From positions 1 to 64,000 of the forward strand of contig DMMY01000005.1 of NCBI GenBank assembly GCA_003452935.1: DNA of 64,000 nt, read 5' to 3'. The notes beneath the pieces are model-generated. The model was not told the origin of the DNA and did not search any database. It saw only the letters and a list, made by a program, of their open reading frames with translations. Positions 40,430 to 49,254 of this stretch are shown piece after piece. A program made the position numbers and the translations under genes. Source of the DNA: Elusimicrobiota bacterium (GTDB taxonomy: Bacteria > Elusimicrobiota > Elusimicrobia > UBA1565 > UBA9628). Within the stretch, counting starts at the first letter, position 1, and every line of letters begins with the position of its first letter.

Positions 40430-42586
40430 ATGGACCCCTACAAGCAATGGCAGGTGCCGGAGCGGGTCGGACGCCTCAAGGACCTCGTTTACAACCTCTG
40501 GTGGAGCTGGCATCCCGAGGGACGGGCCCTGTTCAAGGAAATCGATCGCGGTCTTTGGCGCACCACTTACCATAATCCGGTGCTGCTTCTGCAACGAAGC
40601 CTGCCCCGCCTCAATAAGCTGGTTGAGGACGAGGGTTTTCTCTCCCGCTACGACGCGGTCATGCGCGTTTTTGACGAATATATGGAAGATCAGTACACCT
40701 GGTTCGCGCGAAAATACCCCCAGGCCCAAGGCAAGCGCATCGCCTATTTTTCGGCCGAGTTCGGGGTGCACAATTCCCTGCGCATTTACTCCGGCGGCTT
40801 GGGCATCCTGGCCGGAGATCACTGCAAGACCGCCTCGGACCTGGGCGTGCCCTTGGTCGGGATCGGCTTCATGTATCCGCAAGGCTACGTCCAGCAGCGC
40901 ATCAGCATTGACGGCTGGCAGCAGAACGTTTACGAGCAGGTCGACTGGAGCGTTTCCCCGATCCGTCCGGTCATGAACCCTTCCGGCGAGCATTTTCTGA
41001 TGAATTTCCATCTTGGGCCGCTCAATCTCCAGGCGGCGGTTTGGGAGATCGTGGTCGGCCGCGTGAAGCTTTATCTTATGGATACGCACGTGGAGGGGAA
41101 TTCTCCCCAGGATAGGGAGATATCGGGCCGCCTTTACGGAGGCGACCGCACCATGCGCCTGCGCCAGGAGATACTCCTGGGCATCGGCGGGATTCGCTTG
41201 CTGCGCGCCCTGGGCGTCGCGGCCGAGAATTACCACGTCAACGAAGGTCATTCCGCCTTCATGTTCCTGGAACTGGCGCGCGAGCTGGTGTCCCAGGGCA
41301 AGTCCTTCGCCGAGGCCTCCCAGGAGGTCGCCGCGCGTTCGGTGTTTACCACCCACACTCCGGTGGAGGCGGGCCACGATGTCTTTTCGGAGGGTCTGGT
41401 CACCGAGTATTTTCTCAAATACGCCAATGAACTGGGTTTGGAGCAGGAGCAGTTCCTGGACCTCGGCCGGGTCCCGGGCCAGGCCGGCTGGAACATGACC
41501 GCCTTGGCGTTGAGGATGTCGGGCCGGCGCAACGGGGTCAGCAAGCGGCACGGCCTCGTTTCCCGCCACATGTGGGCCAAGCTCTGGCCCGAGAAGACGG
41601 AGGCTGAGGTCCCGATCGGGCACGTGACCAACGGCGTGCACCTGGCGAGTTGGACGCAGCAGGACTTGGGCTGGACCTTCTTCAAGTACCTGGGTCGGGA
41701 CTGGCCGGAGAAACAGGACGACCCCTCGGTGTGGTCCCAGGTTTCGACCGTGCCGGATGAGGAGGTCTGGCGCCTGCACATGCGCAACAAGGAAGAACTC
41801 TTCAAGCTTTTGCGCGACCGCGCGCGGGATCGCTGGATTTCGCGCAACGCGGAGGCGTCTCAAGTCCTGACGCAGGGCGCGCTTCTGGATCCCGCCGCCC
41901 TGACCATAGGGTTTGCCCGCCGTTTCGCCGGCTACAAGCGAGCCACCCTGATCCTGCGTGACCTGGCGCGGCTCAAGGGCCTGCTGCTCGATCACTGGCG
42001 GCCTATCCAGATCATCTTCGCGGGAAAATCTCATCCGGCCGACGATTCGGGCAAGGCTCTGATCCAGCAGATATGCCACCTCTCCAAGGATCCGGCCTTC
42101 GGAGGGCGAATCGTGTTCGTGGAGGATTACGACATGCATGTGGCCCGGTACTTCGTGCAGGGCTGCGATCTTTGGCTCAATAATCCTTTGGCTCCCCTGG
42201 AGGCTTGCGGGACCAGCGGCATCAAGGCCGCGATCAATGGCGTTCCCAGCCTGAGCATCCTCGACGGGTGGTGGGAGGAAGGCTACAACGGCGCCAACGG
42301 GTGGGCTATCGGCGCTCCCGGCGGCCGCGGTTCCGGCGAAGGCGCCGACGCCGCGGACGCTGAGGATATCTATCAGGCCCTGGAACAGAAGATAGTCCCG
42401 CTCTTCTATGATCGCGGCGGCGACGGCGTCCCGCATGGCTGGATCAAGGTTATGAAGGAGTCCATCCGCAGCGTGGCTCCGCGATTCTGCGGCAACCGCA
42501 TGGTCAAGGATTACATGAAGATGTTCTACGGGCCTGAAGTCTCGCATGCGCAGTCTCCCAGGACCGGCGTCAAGGTCGGGGGGTAG
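40430..42586 (+). CDS. glgP: Alpha-glucan (glycogen) phosphorylase
   Basis: 718 residues, of the shorter bacterial/archaeal alpha-glucan phosphorylase type. It releases glucose-1-phosphate from glycogen or maltodextrin. The N-terminal RLKDLVYNLWWSWHPEGRAL is diagnostic. FSAEFGVHNSLRIYSGGLGI, NEGHSAFMFLELARELV and FTTHTPVEAGHDVF form the glucan and phosphate sites. RRFAGYKRATLIL and ACGTSGIKAAINGVPSLSIL carry the PLP-binding lysine. The start is taken at ATG 40430 because the family begins close to VPERVGRL; the frame is open upstream but antisense there. The PBP gene downstream overlaps its end. Confidence 0.95.
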   Translation: MDPYKQWQVPERVGRLKDLVYNLWWSWHPEGRALFKEIDRGLWRTTYHNPVLLLQRSLPRLNKLVEDEGFLSRYDAVMRVFDEYMEDQYTWFARKYPQAQGKRIAYFSAEFGVHNSLRIYSGGLGILAGDHCKTASDLGVPLVGIGFMYPQGYVQQRISIDGWQQNVYEQVDWSVSPIRPVMNPSGEHFLMNFHLGPLNLQAAVWEIVVGRVKLYLMDTHVEGNSPQDREISGRLYGGDRTMRLRQEILLGIGGIRLLRALGVAAENYHVNEGHSAFMFLELARELVSQGKSFAEASQEVAARSVFTTHTPVEAGHDVFSEGLVTEYFLKYANELGLEQEQFLDLGRVPGQAGWNMTALALRMSGRRNGVSKRHGLVSRHMWAKLWPEKTEAEVPIGHVTNGVHLASWTQQDLGWTFFKYLGRDWPEKQDDPSVWSQVSTVPDEEVWRLHMRNKEELFKLLRDRARDRWISRNAEASQVLTQGALLDPAALTIGFARRFAGYKRATLILRDLARLKGLLLDHWRPIQIIFAGKSHPADDSGKALIQQICHLSKDPAFGGRIVFVEDYDMHVARYFVQGCDLWLNNPLAPLEACGTSGIKAAINGVPSLSILDGWWEEGYNGANGWAIGAPGGRGSGEGADAADAEDIYQALEQKIVPLFYDRGGDGVPHGWIKVMKESIRSVAPRFCGNRMVKDYMKMFYGPEVSHAQSPRTGVKVGG

Positions 42587-44603
42587 GGCGGCGCGCCGAG
42601 CACCGATTAACCGGATATCCATGCGGACCCTGCTTGCCCTGTTGGGCGCCGCCCTACTTGCGCCCTTAGCTGCCGCAGCCATGCTTTTCCACGGCTATTG
42701 GACCTACCATCGGCTGGAGAAATCCGTGGTTGAGAAGATGGACCAGTATTATCTCAACGTGACGACTTTCGGCAGGGAAGACTACCTTTTGGAGGGGGAT
42801 GAAGTCTTCGAGGTTCCCTATATGGCCTCCAGGCTCAGCGTCGACGCCTTGCCGACGAGGATCTTTGACGCCGCGGACCGGTTGATCGGCGAGTTTTCAA
42901 GCGAGAAGGCTCTCTACGTGCGCGATCCCGAAGATGTGCCCGCCTTCCTCCGGAAAGCCCTCGTGGCCGCCGAGGACGGAACCTTCTACAAGCATCACGG
43001 CCTCAACTATCGCGCCATCGGGCGGGCCTTGTGGATGAACCTTCGCCATTTGCGCAAGGTCCAGGGCGGCAGCACCATCACCCAGCAGCTGGCCAAAATG
43101 ATGTTCACCACGCGTAAAAAGACATATGGGCGCAAGATTTTCGAGGCTTTCTGCGCCCGCAAGCTGGAGGAGAAGTTCACCAAGGATCAAATCCTGCTCA
43201 TGTATTTGAACTTCGCTTATTTCGGCCACGGCTGCTTCGGCGTGGAGTCCGCGGCCCGGTTTTATTTCGGAAAGTCCGTCCGGGATCTCGAGCTCTCCGA
43301 GGGGGCCCTGCTGGCCGGCATCATCAACAGTCCCAATCGTTTTTCTCCCTACGAGAATCCGGAGTCGGCCAAGGCCAGGCATCACACGGTGCTCGTGCGC
43401 ATGGCCAAAAAGGGCTATATCCCGGCTTCGGCGGTCGAGCGTTACTGGAACGATTTCTGGAAGACCATGGAGGCGCGCCTGAAGGCGCCGGAGTCCTCGT
43501 TCTGGCGGATGAACGTCAATGAGGCGCCCTACCTGGTCGAGACCGTGCGGCGCAGCCTGGAGAAAGACTTTTCCAGAGAGCGGATACTCAAGGGCGGTTT
43601 GCGCGTGCGAACCACGTTTGATCTGGAAGTGCAGAGGGCGGCGCAGGCCGCCATGCGCGAAGGCTTGAACTCCGTGCGGCGGGACACCCCCAAGGGGTCT
43701 TCCCGCGTGGAAGGAGGGTTGGCTGCGATCCGCCCGCGGGACGGCGCCATTCTGGCGCTGGTAGGCGGCTCGGGATTCAATTTCTCCAACCAGCTCAACC
43801 GCGCCCTGGATATCTCGCGGCCCGTGGGTTCCACCATCAAGCCCTTTGTCTACGCGGTCGCTTTCGAATCGGGGAAGTACCAACCCGCGGACAAGATGCT
43901 CGACGCCCCGGCCAAGTACCGCATGGGAGGCGGGCGGGTCTGGAAGCCTCAGAACTACAACCGGAAATATTTTGGCGAGGTGACCCTGGCCGAGGCTCTT
44001 CACAGATCCCTTAACTCGGTCGCCATCAAGCTTCTTGACGCCGTGGATATCGATGCGGTCATCGCCTTGCTGTCGCTGGCGACAGGGGTCCCGCGCGAGT
44101 CCTGGCCCAGGAATCTTTCCCTGGCTTTGGGCACGGCGGACCTGTCGCCCCTGCAAATGTCCGCGGCCTATGCCGTGTTCGTCAACGGGGGCAAGGCGGT
44201 TCATCCCTATTATGTGCGGGTCGTGGAGGACCGAAACGGCAACGTCGTGGCGCCGGGCGGGCCCGCCGCCGGGGACTCCCCGGTCATACTGAGTTCCGGC
44301 ACCTGCGCGGTCATGATCGACGTCATGGAGGGTGTCTTCGGGCCGGAAGGGACGGCTCGCGCCGCGGCCCAAAAAACCGGCTTCAATTTGCCGGCCGCGG
44401 GCAAGACCGGAACCACGAACGAGTACCGGGACGCGTGGTTCGCGGGCTTTACGGCTGACCTGTCCGCGACCGTCTGGGTCGGGCATGACGATATGCGCGT
44501 CCCCTTGGGGCATGGCGAGACCGGAGGCCGCTTTGCCGCGCCCATCTGGATGAACTTCGTCAAGCAAGTCTACCGCAATCGGCCTTCAAGACCCCTGCGA
44601 TAG
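42546..44603 (+). CDS. Class A penicillin-binding protein (PBP1A-type)
   Basis: 685 residues. It polymerises and crosslinks peptidoglycan. The cytoplasmic tail and membrane anchor are TLLALLGAALLAPLAAAAML. The GT51 glycosyltransferase domain has catalytic Glu in VAAEDGTFYKHHGLN, plus GGSTITQQLAKM and KDQILLMYLNFAYFG. The transpeptidase domain has SRPVGSTIKPFVY (S-x-x-K nucleophile), RSLNSVAIKL (S-x-N) and GKTGTTNEYRDAWFAG (K-T-G). The first ATG (42546) overlaps glgP by 41 nt; the in-frame ATG at 42621 just before the anchor is an equally good start. Neither has a ribosome-binding site. Confidence 0.94.
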   Translation: MRSLPGPASRSGGRAARRAPINRISMRTLLALLGAALLAPLAAAAMLFHGYWTYHRLEKSVVEKMDQYYLNVTTFGREDYLLEGDEVFEVPYMASRLSVDALPTRIFDAADRLIGEFSSEKALYVRDPEDVPAFLRKALVAAEDGTFYKHHGLNYRAIGRALWMNLRHLRKVQGGSTITQQLAKMMFTTRKKTYGRKIFEAFCARKLEEKFTKDQILLMYLNFAYFGHGCFGVESAARFYFGKSVRDLELSEGALLAGIINSPNRFSPYENPESAKARHHTVLVRMAKKGYIPASAVERYWNDFWKTMEARLKAPESSFWRMNVNEAPYLVETVRRSLEKDFSRERILKGGLRVRTTFDLEVQRAAQAAMREGLNSVRRDTPKGSSRVEGGLAAIRPRDGAILALVGGSGFNFSNQLNRALDISRPVGSTIKPFVYAVAFESGKYQPADKMLDAPAKYRMGGGRVWKPQNYNRKYFGEVTLAEALHRSLNSVAIKLLDAVDIDAVIALLSLATGVPRESWPRNLSLALGTADLSPLQMSAAYAVFVNGGKAVHPYYVRVVEDRNGNVVAPGGPAAGDSPVILSSGTCAVMIDVMEGVFGPEGTARAAAQKTGFNLPAAGKTGTTNEYRDAWFAGFTADLSATVWVGHDDMRVPLGHGETGGRFAAPIWMNFVKQVYRNRPSRPLR

Positions 44604-44652
44604 GCGCTTCGCAATTCTGGCGATGGCCAGACCCATAAGCCGGGAGATTTAG

Positions 44653-44658
44653 TAGAAT
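44653..44658 (+). promoter_or_regulatory. -10 element of the PPC-repeat lipoprotein gene
   Basis: TAGAAT ends 7 nt before an in-frame GTG at 44666. The ATG at 44657 overlaps this hexamer and so could not be the start of the resulting transcript. The surrounding sequence is nearly the same as that before hemB (TAGTAAAATGCC against TAGTAGAATGCC). Confidence 0.4.
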
Positions 44659-44665
44659 GCCAGCC

Positions 44666-46222
44666 GTGATACGGCGTCTTTCGGCCTTGTTGGTCGCGAT
44701 ATCGCTGCTGTCGGCCTGCGCTCCCGCGGCCCAGGAGCGTGAGCCGAATAACGATTTCGCGCATGCCGGTTCCTTGTCTCCAAACGGCCGGGCGCGGGGC
44801 GCGGTTTCCTCCCCGGACGACGCGGATTGGTATAAGATGACGGTCGACCGCGACGCCGGGATCGTGAGACTGCACGTGGGCGGCATTCGAGACGTGGATT
44901 TTGCGCTCAGCTTCCAGAACGGCGCGCGCCAGGAACTCAAGCGCATTGACGAGACCGGAACAGGCGGAGACGAAGAGGCCCTGGATTTGGGCGTGACCCG
45001 CGGCGACTATTACGTGGTCCTTTCGAATAAGAACTCCAAGGCGAATAATCCGAAACAGAAGTACGTCTTGAGCGCCAGGCTCGAGTCCGCGCAGGGCCGG
45101 GAGCGGGAGCCTGATGACACGCCGTTGACGGCCACGCCTTTGGAGACCAACGGCCTCATGCGCGGCCGTTATTTCCCCACGCAGAATCCCCTGGCGGACG
45201 GCGAGGACAAGGCCGAGGAGGATTGGTTCCGCATCAAGGCGGACAAGGCCGGCGTCTTCGCGCTCAACCTGGATCTCAGCGGGGTCCCGAACGTGGATCC
45301 GGTGTTGGAGATGTACGACGTCAACGGCTACAAGCTCAAGGAAGTCAATGACAATGGGGTCGGCGAGGGGGAGATGCTCAAGGATTTCGGCGTGAGGGCT
45401 CCCTCGGAGTATGCCCTGCGCCTGCGCACGCGCGGCCGGCGCATGGGCAATCCCGACGTCTTTTATGAGCTTTTGACGGAACTGATCCCGTATGACGGCC
45501 GCGCCGAGCTCGAGCCCGACGATCAGCGCCAGGACGCGACGCCGATGCGGCGAGAGAGTCTCAGCGCGCACATCGCCCCGGCCGGAGACGTGGACTGGTT
45601 CGAGGTCAATGACGATACCGTCCCGCAACGGATGTTGCGCGTCGATCTTTCCGCCCTGGCGGGCATGGACTTGGTCCTGACCGTGACCGACGAGATCGGG
45701 CAGCCGGTCCGGGTCGTCGATAACGCGGGCAAGGAAGCGCCGGAAACCTTGACCGGCCTGGGAATCTCAAACGCCACCTATTATCTCGTGGTCGGTGAAA
45801 AAACCGGAAAGGCCGCCGATACGCGCTATTCCTATAACCTGGCCAAGGCCTTGGTGCCTTGGCAGGCGGGCTTGGAGTGGGAGCTCAATGACACGACCGC
45901 CACGGCCCAGGCCGTCGAGCTCGGCGAGTCCGTGGACGGCTATTTGGCGCCCAAGGGGGACGTGGATCATTATGAGTTCGGCGTCTCTTCCCAGGGCGTC
46001 GTGTCCGTTGAGCTGACCGGCGTATTCAACGTGCGCTGGAACTTGGAGCTTTATGACCGGGAAAGCCTCCTGCTCCAATCCCAGATAGCGGCCAAGTCCG
46101 GCGAGCCCGTGGCTCTCGATAAAGAGCTGGAGGCGGGGATCTATTGGCTCAGGCTCAGGGCCGAGGACCCGGGGCAGAACAACGTGCGCGACAAGTACAC
46201 CCTGCGCCTGCGGGCGAAATAG
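44666..46222 (+). CDS. Lipoprotein with four PPC-like repeats
   Basis: 518 residues. A lipoprotein signal ends in the lipobox LLSAC with Cys near residue 18. Four repeats follow, each opening with an acidic E-x-N/D-D motif: EREPNNDFAHAG, EREPDDTPLTAT, AELEPDDQRQDAT and LEWELNDTTATAQ. Each continues with a D(V/A)DW(Y/F)-type strand (DDADWYKM, EEDWFRI, GDVDWFEV, GDVDHYEF). This is the pre-peptidase C-terminal (PPC) beta-sandwich, usually an accessory domain of secreted proteases; no catalytic domain is present here. It is probably a surface or periplasmic binding protein. The in-frame ATG at 44657 would add three residues. Confidence 0.82.
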   Translation: MIRRLSALLVAISLLSACAPAAQEREPNNDFAHAGSLSPNGRARGAVSSPDDADWYKMTVDRDAGIVRLHVGGIRDVDFALSFQNGARQELKRIDETGTGGDEEALDLGVTRGDYYVVLSNKNSKANNPKQKYVLSARLESAQGREREPDDTPLTATPLETNGLMRGRYFPTQNPLADGEDKAEEDWFRIKADKAGVFALNLDLSGVPNVDPVLEMYDVNGYKLKEVNDNGVGEGEMLKDFGVRAPSEYALRLRTRGRRMGNPDVFYELLTELIPYDGRAELEPDDQRQDATPMRRESLSAHIAPAGDVDWFEVNDDTVPQRMLRVDLSALAGMDLVLTVTDEIGQPVRVVDNAGKEAPETLTGLGISNATYYLVVGEKTGKAADTRYSYNLAKALVPWQAGLEWELNDTTATAQAVELGESVDGYLAPKGDVDHYEFGVSSQGVVSVELTGVFNVRWNLELYDRESLLLQSQIAAKSGEPVALDKELEAGIYWLRLRAEDPGQNNVRDKYTLRLRAK

Positions 46223-46291
46223 ACAGCTCCTGCGGCTTGCCGCGGCTTTGGTTTGAGGTGCTCAAGAACCGCCCCCCGACTGATGCCCGAA

Positions 46292-49096
46292 TTATATCCC
46301 TTTTTTGGGCCGGATCCCCTGTCCTGTCACGGGCCGTTTTCGCTGTTCATTCGTCGCGTTCTTGCGTTTGAACCATTTTTCCAGTTCCACTCCCCAGAAA
46401 ATCAGGCTGCTTGAAAAGATGCAGATCAGCAGATCCGGTCCGGTGAGCGGAACGGTCTTAAAGAACGACTGCAGCAGAGGCATATAAACGACGGCCATTT
46501 GCGACAACACCGTCAACCCCACGGCTCCGGCCAGCAGCTTGTTGGAAAACAATCCGATCCGAAAGAGCGAGTCGTAATCGGAACGAATGGCCAGCACATG
46601 GCACATTTGCGAAAACGCCAACGTCGTGAAGAGCATGGTCTGCCAGCGGGTGCTTCCGACATCCCAGTATCCATAGCCGACGGCGAGTGAGATCAGAGCC
46701 ATCAAGATTCCGACCCAAAGGATATGCCGGCCCGTCCCTCGCGCCAAGATGCTTTCGGCGGGAGGGATCGGCAGGCGGCGCATGATGCCGCGCTCGGCCG
46801 GTTCCACCCCCAAGGCCAGCGCAGGGGGGCCGTCGGTGACGAGATTGATCCAGAGAATTTGCAGCGGCAGAAGCGGCAGCGGCATGCCGATGAAAGGTCC
46901 CAAAAGCATGATCAAAATCTCCGCTGAATTGGTGGTCATCAGGTATTTGATGAATTTTCGGATGTTGTCATAGATCACCCGTCCTTCTTCAACGGCCGCT
47001 ACGATCGTCGCGAAATTGTCGTCCAAGAGCACCATGTCGGCCGCTTCCTTAGAGACGTCTGTCCCGGTGATGCCCATGGCCACGCCGATGTCCGCTTTCT
47101 TGAGCGCCGGCGCGTCGTTCACCCCGTCGCCGGTCATCGCCGCCACCTGTCCGCGGTTCTGCAGGGCTTGGACGATTTTTAGTTTGTGCTCGGGAGACAC
47201 CCGGGCGTAAACGGGGACTTTTTCCACCAGGCGCTCCAGCTCCTGCACGCTCAGGCGGTCCAACTCTTGGCCTGTTAAAACCCGGGCATCTTGAGCGATG
47301 CCGAGCTGGCGGGCGATGGCAAGAGCGGTCAAGGGATGGTCTCCCGTTATCATGATCGGGCGAATGCCGGCGGCCTGGCAAGTGCGCACCGCTGCCCGCA
47401 CTTCGGTGCGCGGCGGGTCGATCATGCCTTGGAGCCCGACGAAAACAAGCTCTTGTTCGAGGCGCGGGGCCGTGGTCTCTGGGGGAAGCGAGGCCAGAGG
47501 CCGATAGGCCACGCCCAAAACGCGCATCCCGTTTTGCGCCAGATTTTCGTTGGCGGCATTGATTCTTTGACGCCAGCTCTCGGTCAACGGCTCAATGGTC
47601 TGGCCGACCAAAACCCGCGCAGATACGGTCAGAATGCCGTCCACGGCACCTTTGGTAAAAGCGACATAAGGCGACCCAAGCTTCGTTTCCAAGTCTTGGT
47701 GGACGGTCGTCATGCGCTTGCGCTCGGAGTCGAACGGCACCTCGGCTATGCGCGGGAAACGGGCCTCCAGCTCCGCCTTCTTGTACCCGAGTTGCGCCGC
47801 CGCCCGCACGAGCGCTGCCTCTGTGGGATCTCCGATGACTCGCAGATCAGCGAGCTTGCCGCTTGCGGATTCAAGAAGCGCATCATTGCAGAGCGCGCCG
47901 CCCGTCAACGTGAGGGCCAGCGCGCCCGTCGAGCCTTCGGCGCCCAGTTGGGGATCGGGCGACGATCGCGCCAGGATATCGGCCATGTCGATCCTCTGGC
48001 CGGCGACATCCAAGACGGTCACGCTCATGCGATTTTCGGTCAGCGTGCCGGTTTTGTCGGAACAGATCACCGTAACCGAACCCAGGGTTTCAACGGCCGC
48101 GAGCTTGCGAATCAGCGCTCGCCGCTTGAGCATGCGCTGTGCTCCTAAAGCCAGCGCGATGGTAACGACCGCCGGTAGGCCTTCCGGCACGGCCGCGACC
48201 GCGAGGCTCACCGCGGTCAAAAACATGGTTTTCAGGTCCTCCCCGCGCAAGACGCCCAGCGCGAAGATGACCGCAACGATGGCGAGGGCAATCCAGGCGA
48301 GCCGGCGCCCCAACTGGTCCAGGCGCTTCTGCAAGGGCGTCGGCTGCCTCTCGACAGTTTGGATCATGGCGGCGATGGCGCCCAGCTCCGTACGCATGCC
48401 GGTGGCCGTCACCACGGCCTCGCCACGGCCATAGCTCACCGCCGTTCCCATATACGCCATGCCGCGCCGATCTCCTAGCGGCGCATCCTCCGGCGTCGTG
48501 GTATGGGCGTTCTTCTCGACCGGCTCCGATTCTCCGGTCAGCGCCGCCTCCTGGATCCTTAAATTTGAGCTCGAAAGAAGGCGACCGTCCGCCGGCACCA
48601 GGTTTCCAGCTTCCAGGAGCACGACATCTCCCGGCACGAGCTCTCGCGCCGAGATTTCCCGCACTTGGCTGTCCCGACGGACTTTGACGCTGGGGACGGC
48701 CATTTTTTTGAGAGCCGCGATCGCTTTTTCCGCCCTGTATTCCTGGAAAAACCCCAGCAGGGCGTTGAGGAACACGACTGACAGAATGACGGAAGCATCC
48801 TTGTAATCGCCCAGGGCGGCCGAAATCACGGCCGCGACAATCAGGATGACCATCAAGGTGGCTGTGAACTGCTCCCGAAGAATCCGCCAAGGGCTCTTGA
48901 GCCCGCGCTCAGCCAGTTCATTGGGGCCATGCGCCGCCAAACGCTCGGCCGCCTCCCGGGCGTTTAAGCCCGCCGTTTCATGCACGCCAAGCTGTTGCAC
49001 GGCCTCTTTGACGGTCAGCCGATGCCAGGACTGGCTCCTTTCGACTCGTTCAGGAGTCTGCGGAGTTTGCTTTTCAGGCGGCGTGATGGTAGTCAT
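46292..49096 (-). CDS. Calcium-type P-type ATPase (P2A, PacL-like)
   Basis: 934 residues, full length. The N-terminal cation-ATPase domain (HRLTVKEAVQQLGVHE) precedes the actuator motif LTGESEPVEK. Helix M4 carries VPEGLPAVVTIALALG, the PEGLP form of Ca2+/Mn2+ (SERCA-like) pumps. The phosphorylated Asp is in CSDKTGTLTENRMSV. The hinge is MTGDGVNDAPALKKADIG. The C-terminal membrane part is complete. Ion specificity for Ca2+ is family inference. It lies on the same strand as the restriction locus, 158 nt downstream of hsdR; the upstream gap holds repeated TGCGACA motifs. It converges with the lipoprotein gene at 46222. Confidence 0.93.
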   Translation of the reverse strand: MTTITPPEKQTPQTPERVERSQSWHRLTVKEAVQQLGVHETAGLNAREAAERLAAHGPNELAERGLKSPWRILREQFTATLMVILIVAAVISAALGDYKDASVILSVVFLNALLGFFQEYRAEKAIAALKKMAVPSVKVRRDSQVREISARELVPGDVVLLEAGNLVPADGRLLSSSNLRIQEAALTGESEPVEKNAHTTTPEDAPLGDRRGMAYMGTAVSYGRGEAVVTATGMRTELGAIAAMIQTVERQPTPLQKRLDQLGRRLAWIALAIVAVIFALGVLRGEDLKTMFLTAVSLAVAAVPEGLPAVVTIALALGAQRMLKRRALIRKLAAVETLGSVTVICSDKTGTLTENRMSVTVLDVAGQRIDMADILARSSPDPQLGAEGSTGALALTLTGGALCNDALLESASGKLADLRVIGDPTEAALVRAAAQLGYKKAELEARFPRIAEVPFDSERKRMTTVHQDLETKLGSPYVAFTKGAVDGILTVSARVLVGQTIEPLTESWRQRINAANENLAQNGMRVLGVAYRPLASLPPETTAPRLEQELVFVGLQGMIDPPRTEVRAAVRTCQAAGIRPIMITGDHPLTALAIARQLGIAQDARVLTGQELDRLSVQELERLVEKVPVYARVSPEHKLKIVQALQNRGQVAAMTGDGVNDAPALKKADIGVAMGITGTDVSKEAADMVLLDDNFATIVAAVEEGRVIYDNIRKFIKYLMTTNSAEILIMLLGPFIGMPLPLLPLQILWINLVTDGPPALALGVEPAERGIMRRLPIPPAESILARGTGRHILWVGILMALISLAVGYGYWDVGSTRWQTMLFTTLAFSQMCHVLAIRSDYDSLFRIGLFSNKLLAGAVGLTVLSQMAVVYMPLLQSFFKTVPLTGPDLLICIFSSSLIFWGVELEKWFKRKNATNEQRKRPVTGQGIRPKKGI

Positions 49097-49171
49097 GACG
49101 GTCTCCGTAGTGGGGCTGTTGTGCTGTCCAGTTCAAATTGAAACATTTTTCCCCATGGATTTTAGGAAACG

Positions 49172-49235
49172 ACTGCTTCGAATAGGCAGTTATGCGACAC
49201 CCTCATTTGCGACAGAAGTTTACGAGGATGTCGCA
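49172..49235. promoter_or_regulatory. Repeated TGCGACA motifs and hairpin between hsdR and the P-type ATPase
   Basis: TGCGACA occurs at 49193-49199 and 49208-49214, and inverted (TGTCGCA) at 49229-49235. A short hairpin ACTGC...GCAGT lies at 49172-49190. The cluster is upstream of the ATPase start and downstream of the hsdR stop. It may be an operator or an hsdR end structure; no T-run supports an intrinsic terminator. Confidence 0.3.
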
Positions 49236-49254
49236 TCAACGAAAATTGTCATGG

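Noticed and set aside
40346..42682. Upstream part of a 1001-codon minus-strand frame
   Set aside because: It is antisense to alpha-glucan phosphorylase, whose catalytic motifs are complete. Only the part below 40345 lies outside glgP and is kept as a gene.
42897..44567. 556-codon minus-strand open frame
   Set aside because: Antisense to the class A PBP, which has all GT51 and transpeptidase motifs.
49172..49190. ACTGC-TTCGAATAG-GCAGT as a tRNA T-arm at the other end of the restriction island
   Set aside because: The loop is 9 nt rather than 7, and no acceptor or anticodon sequence flanks it.
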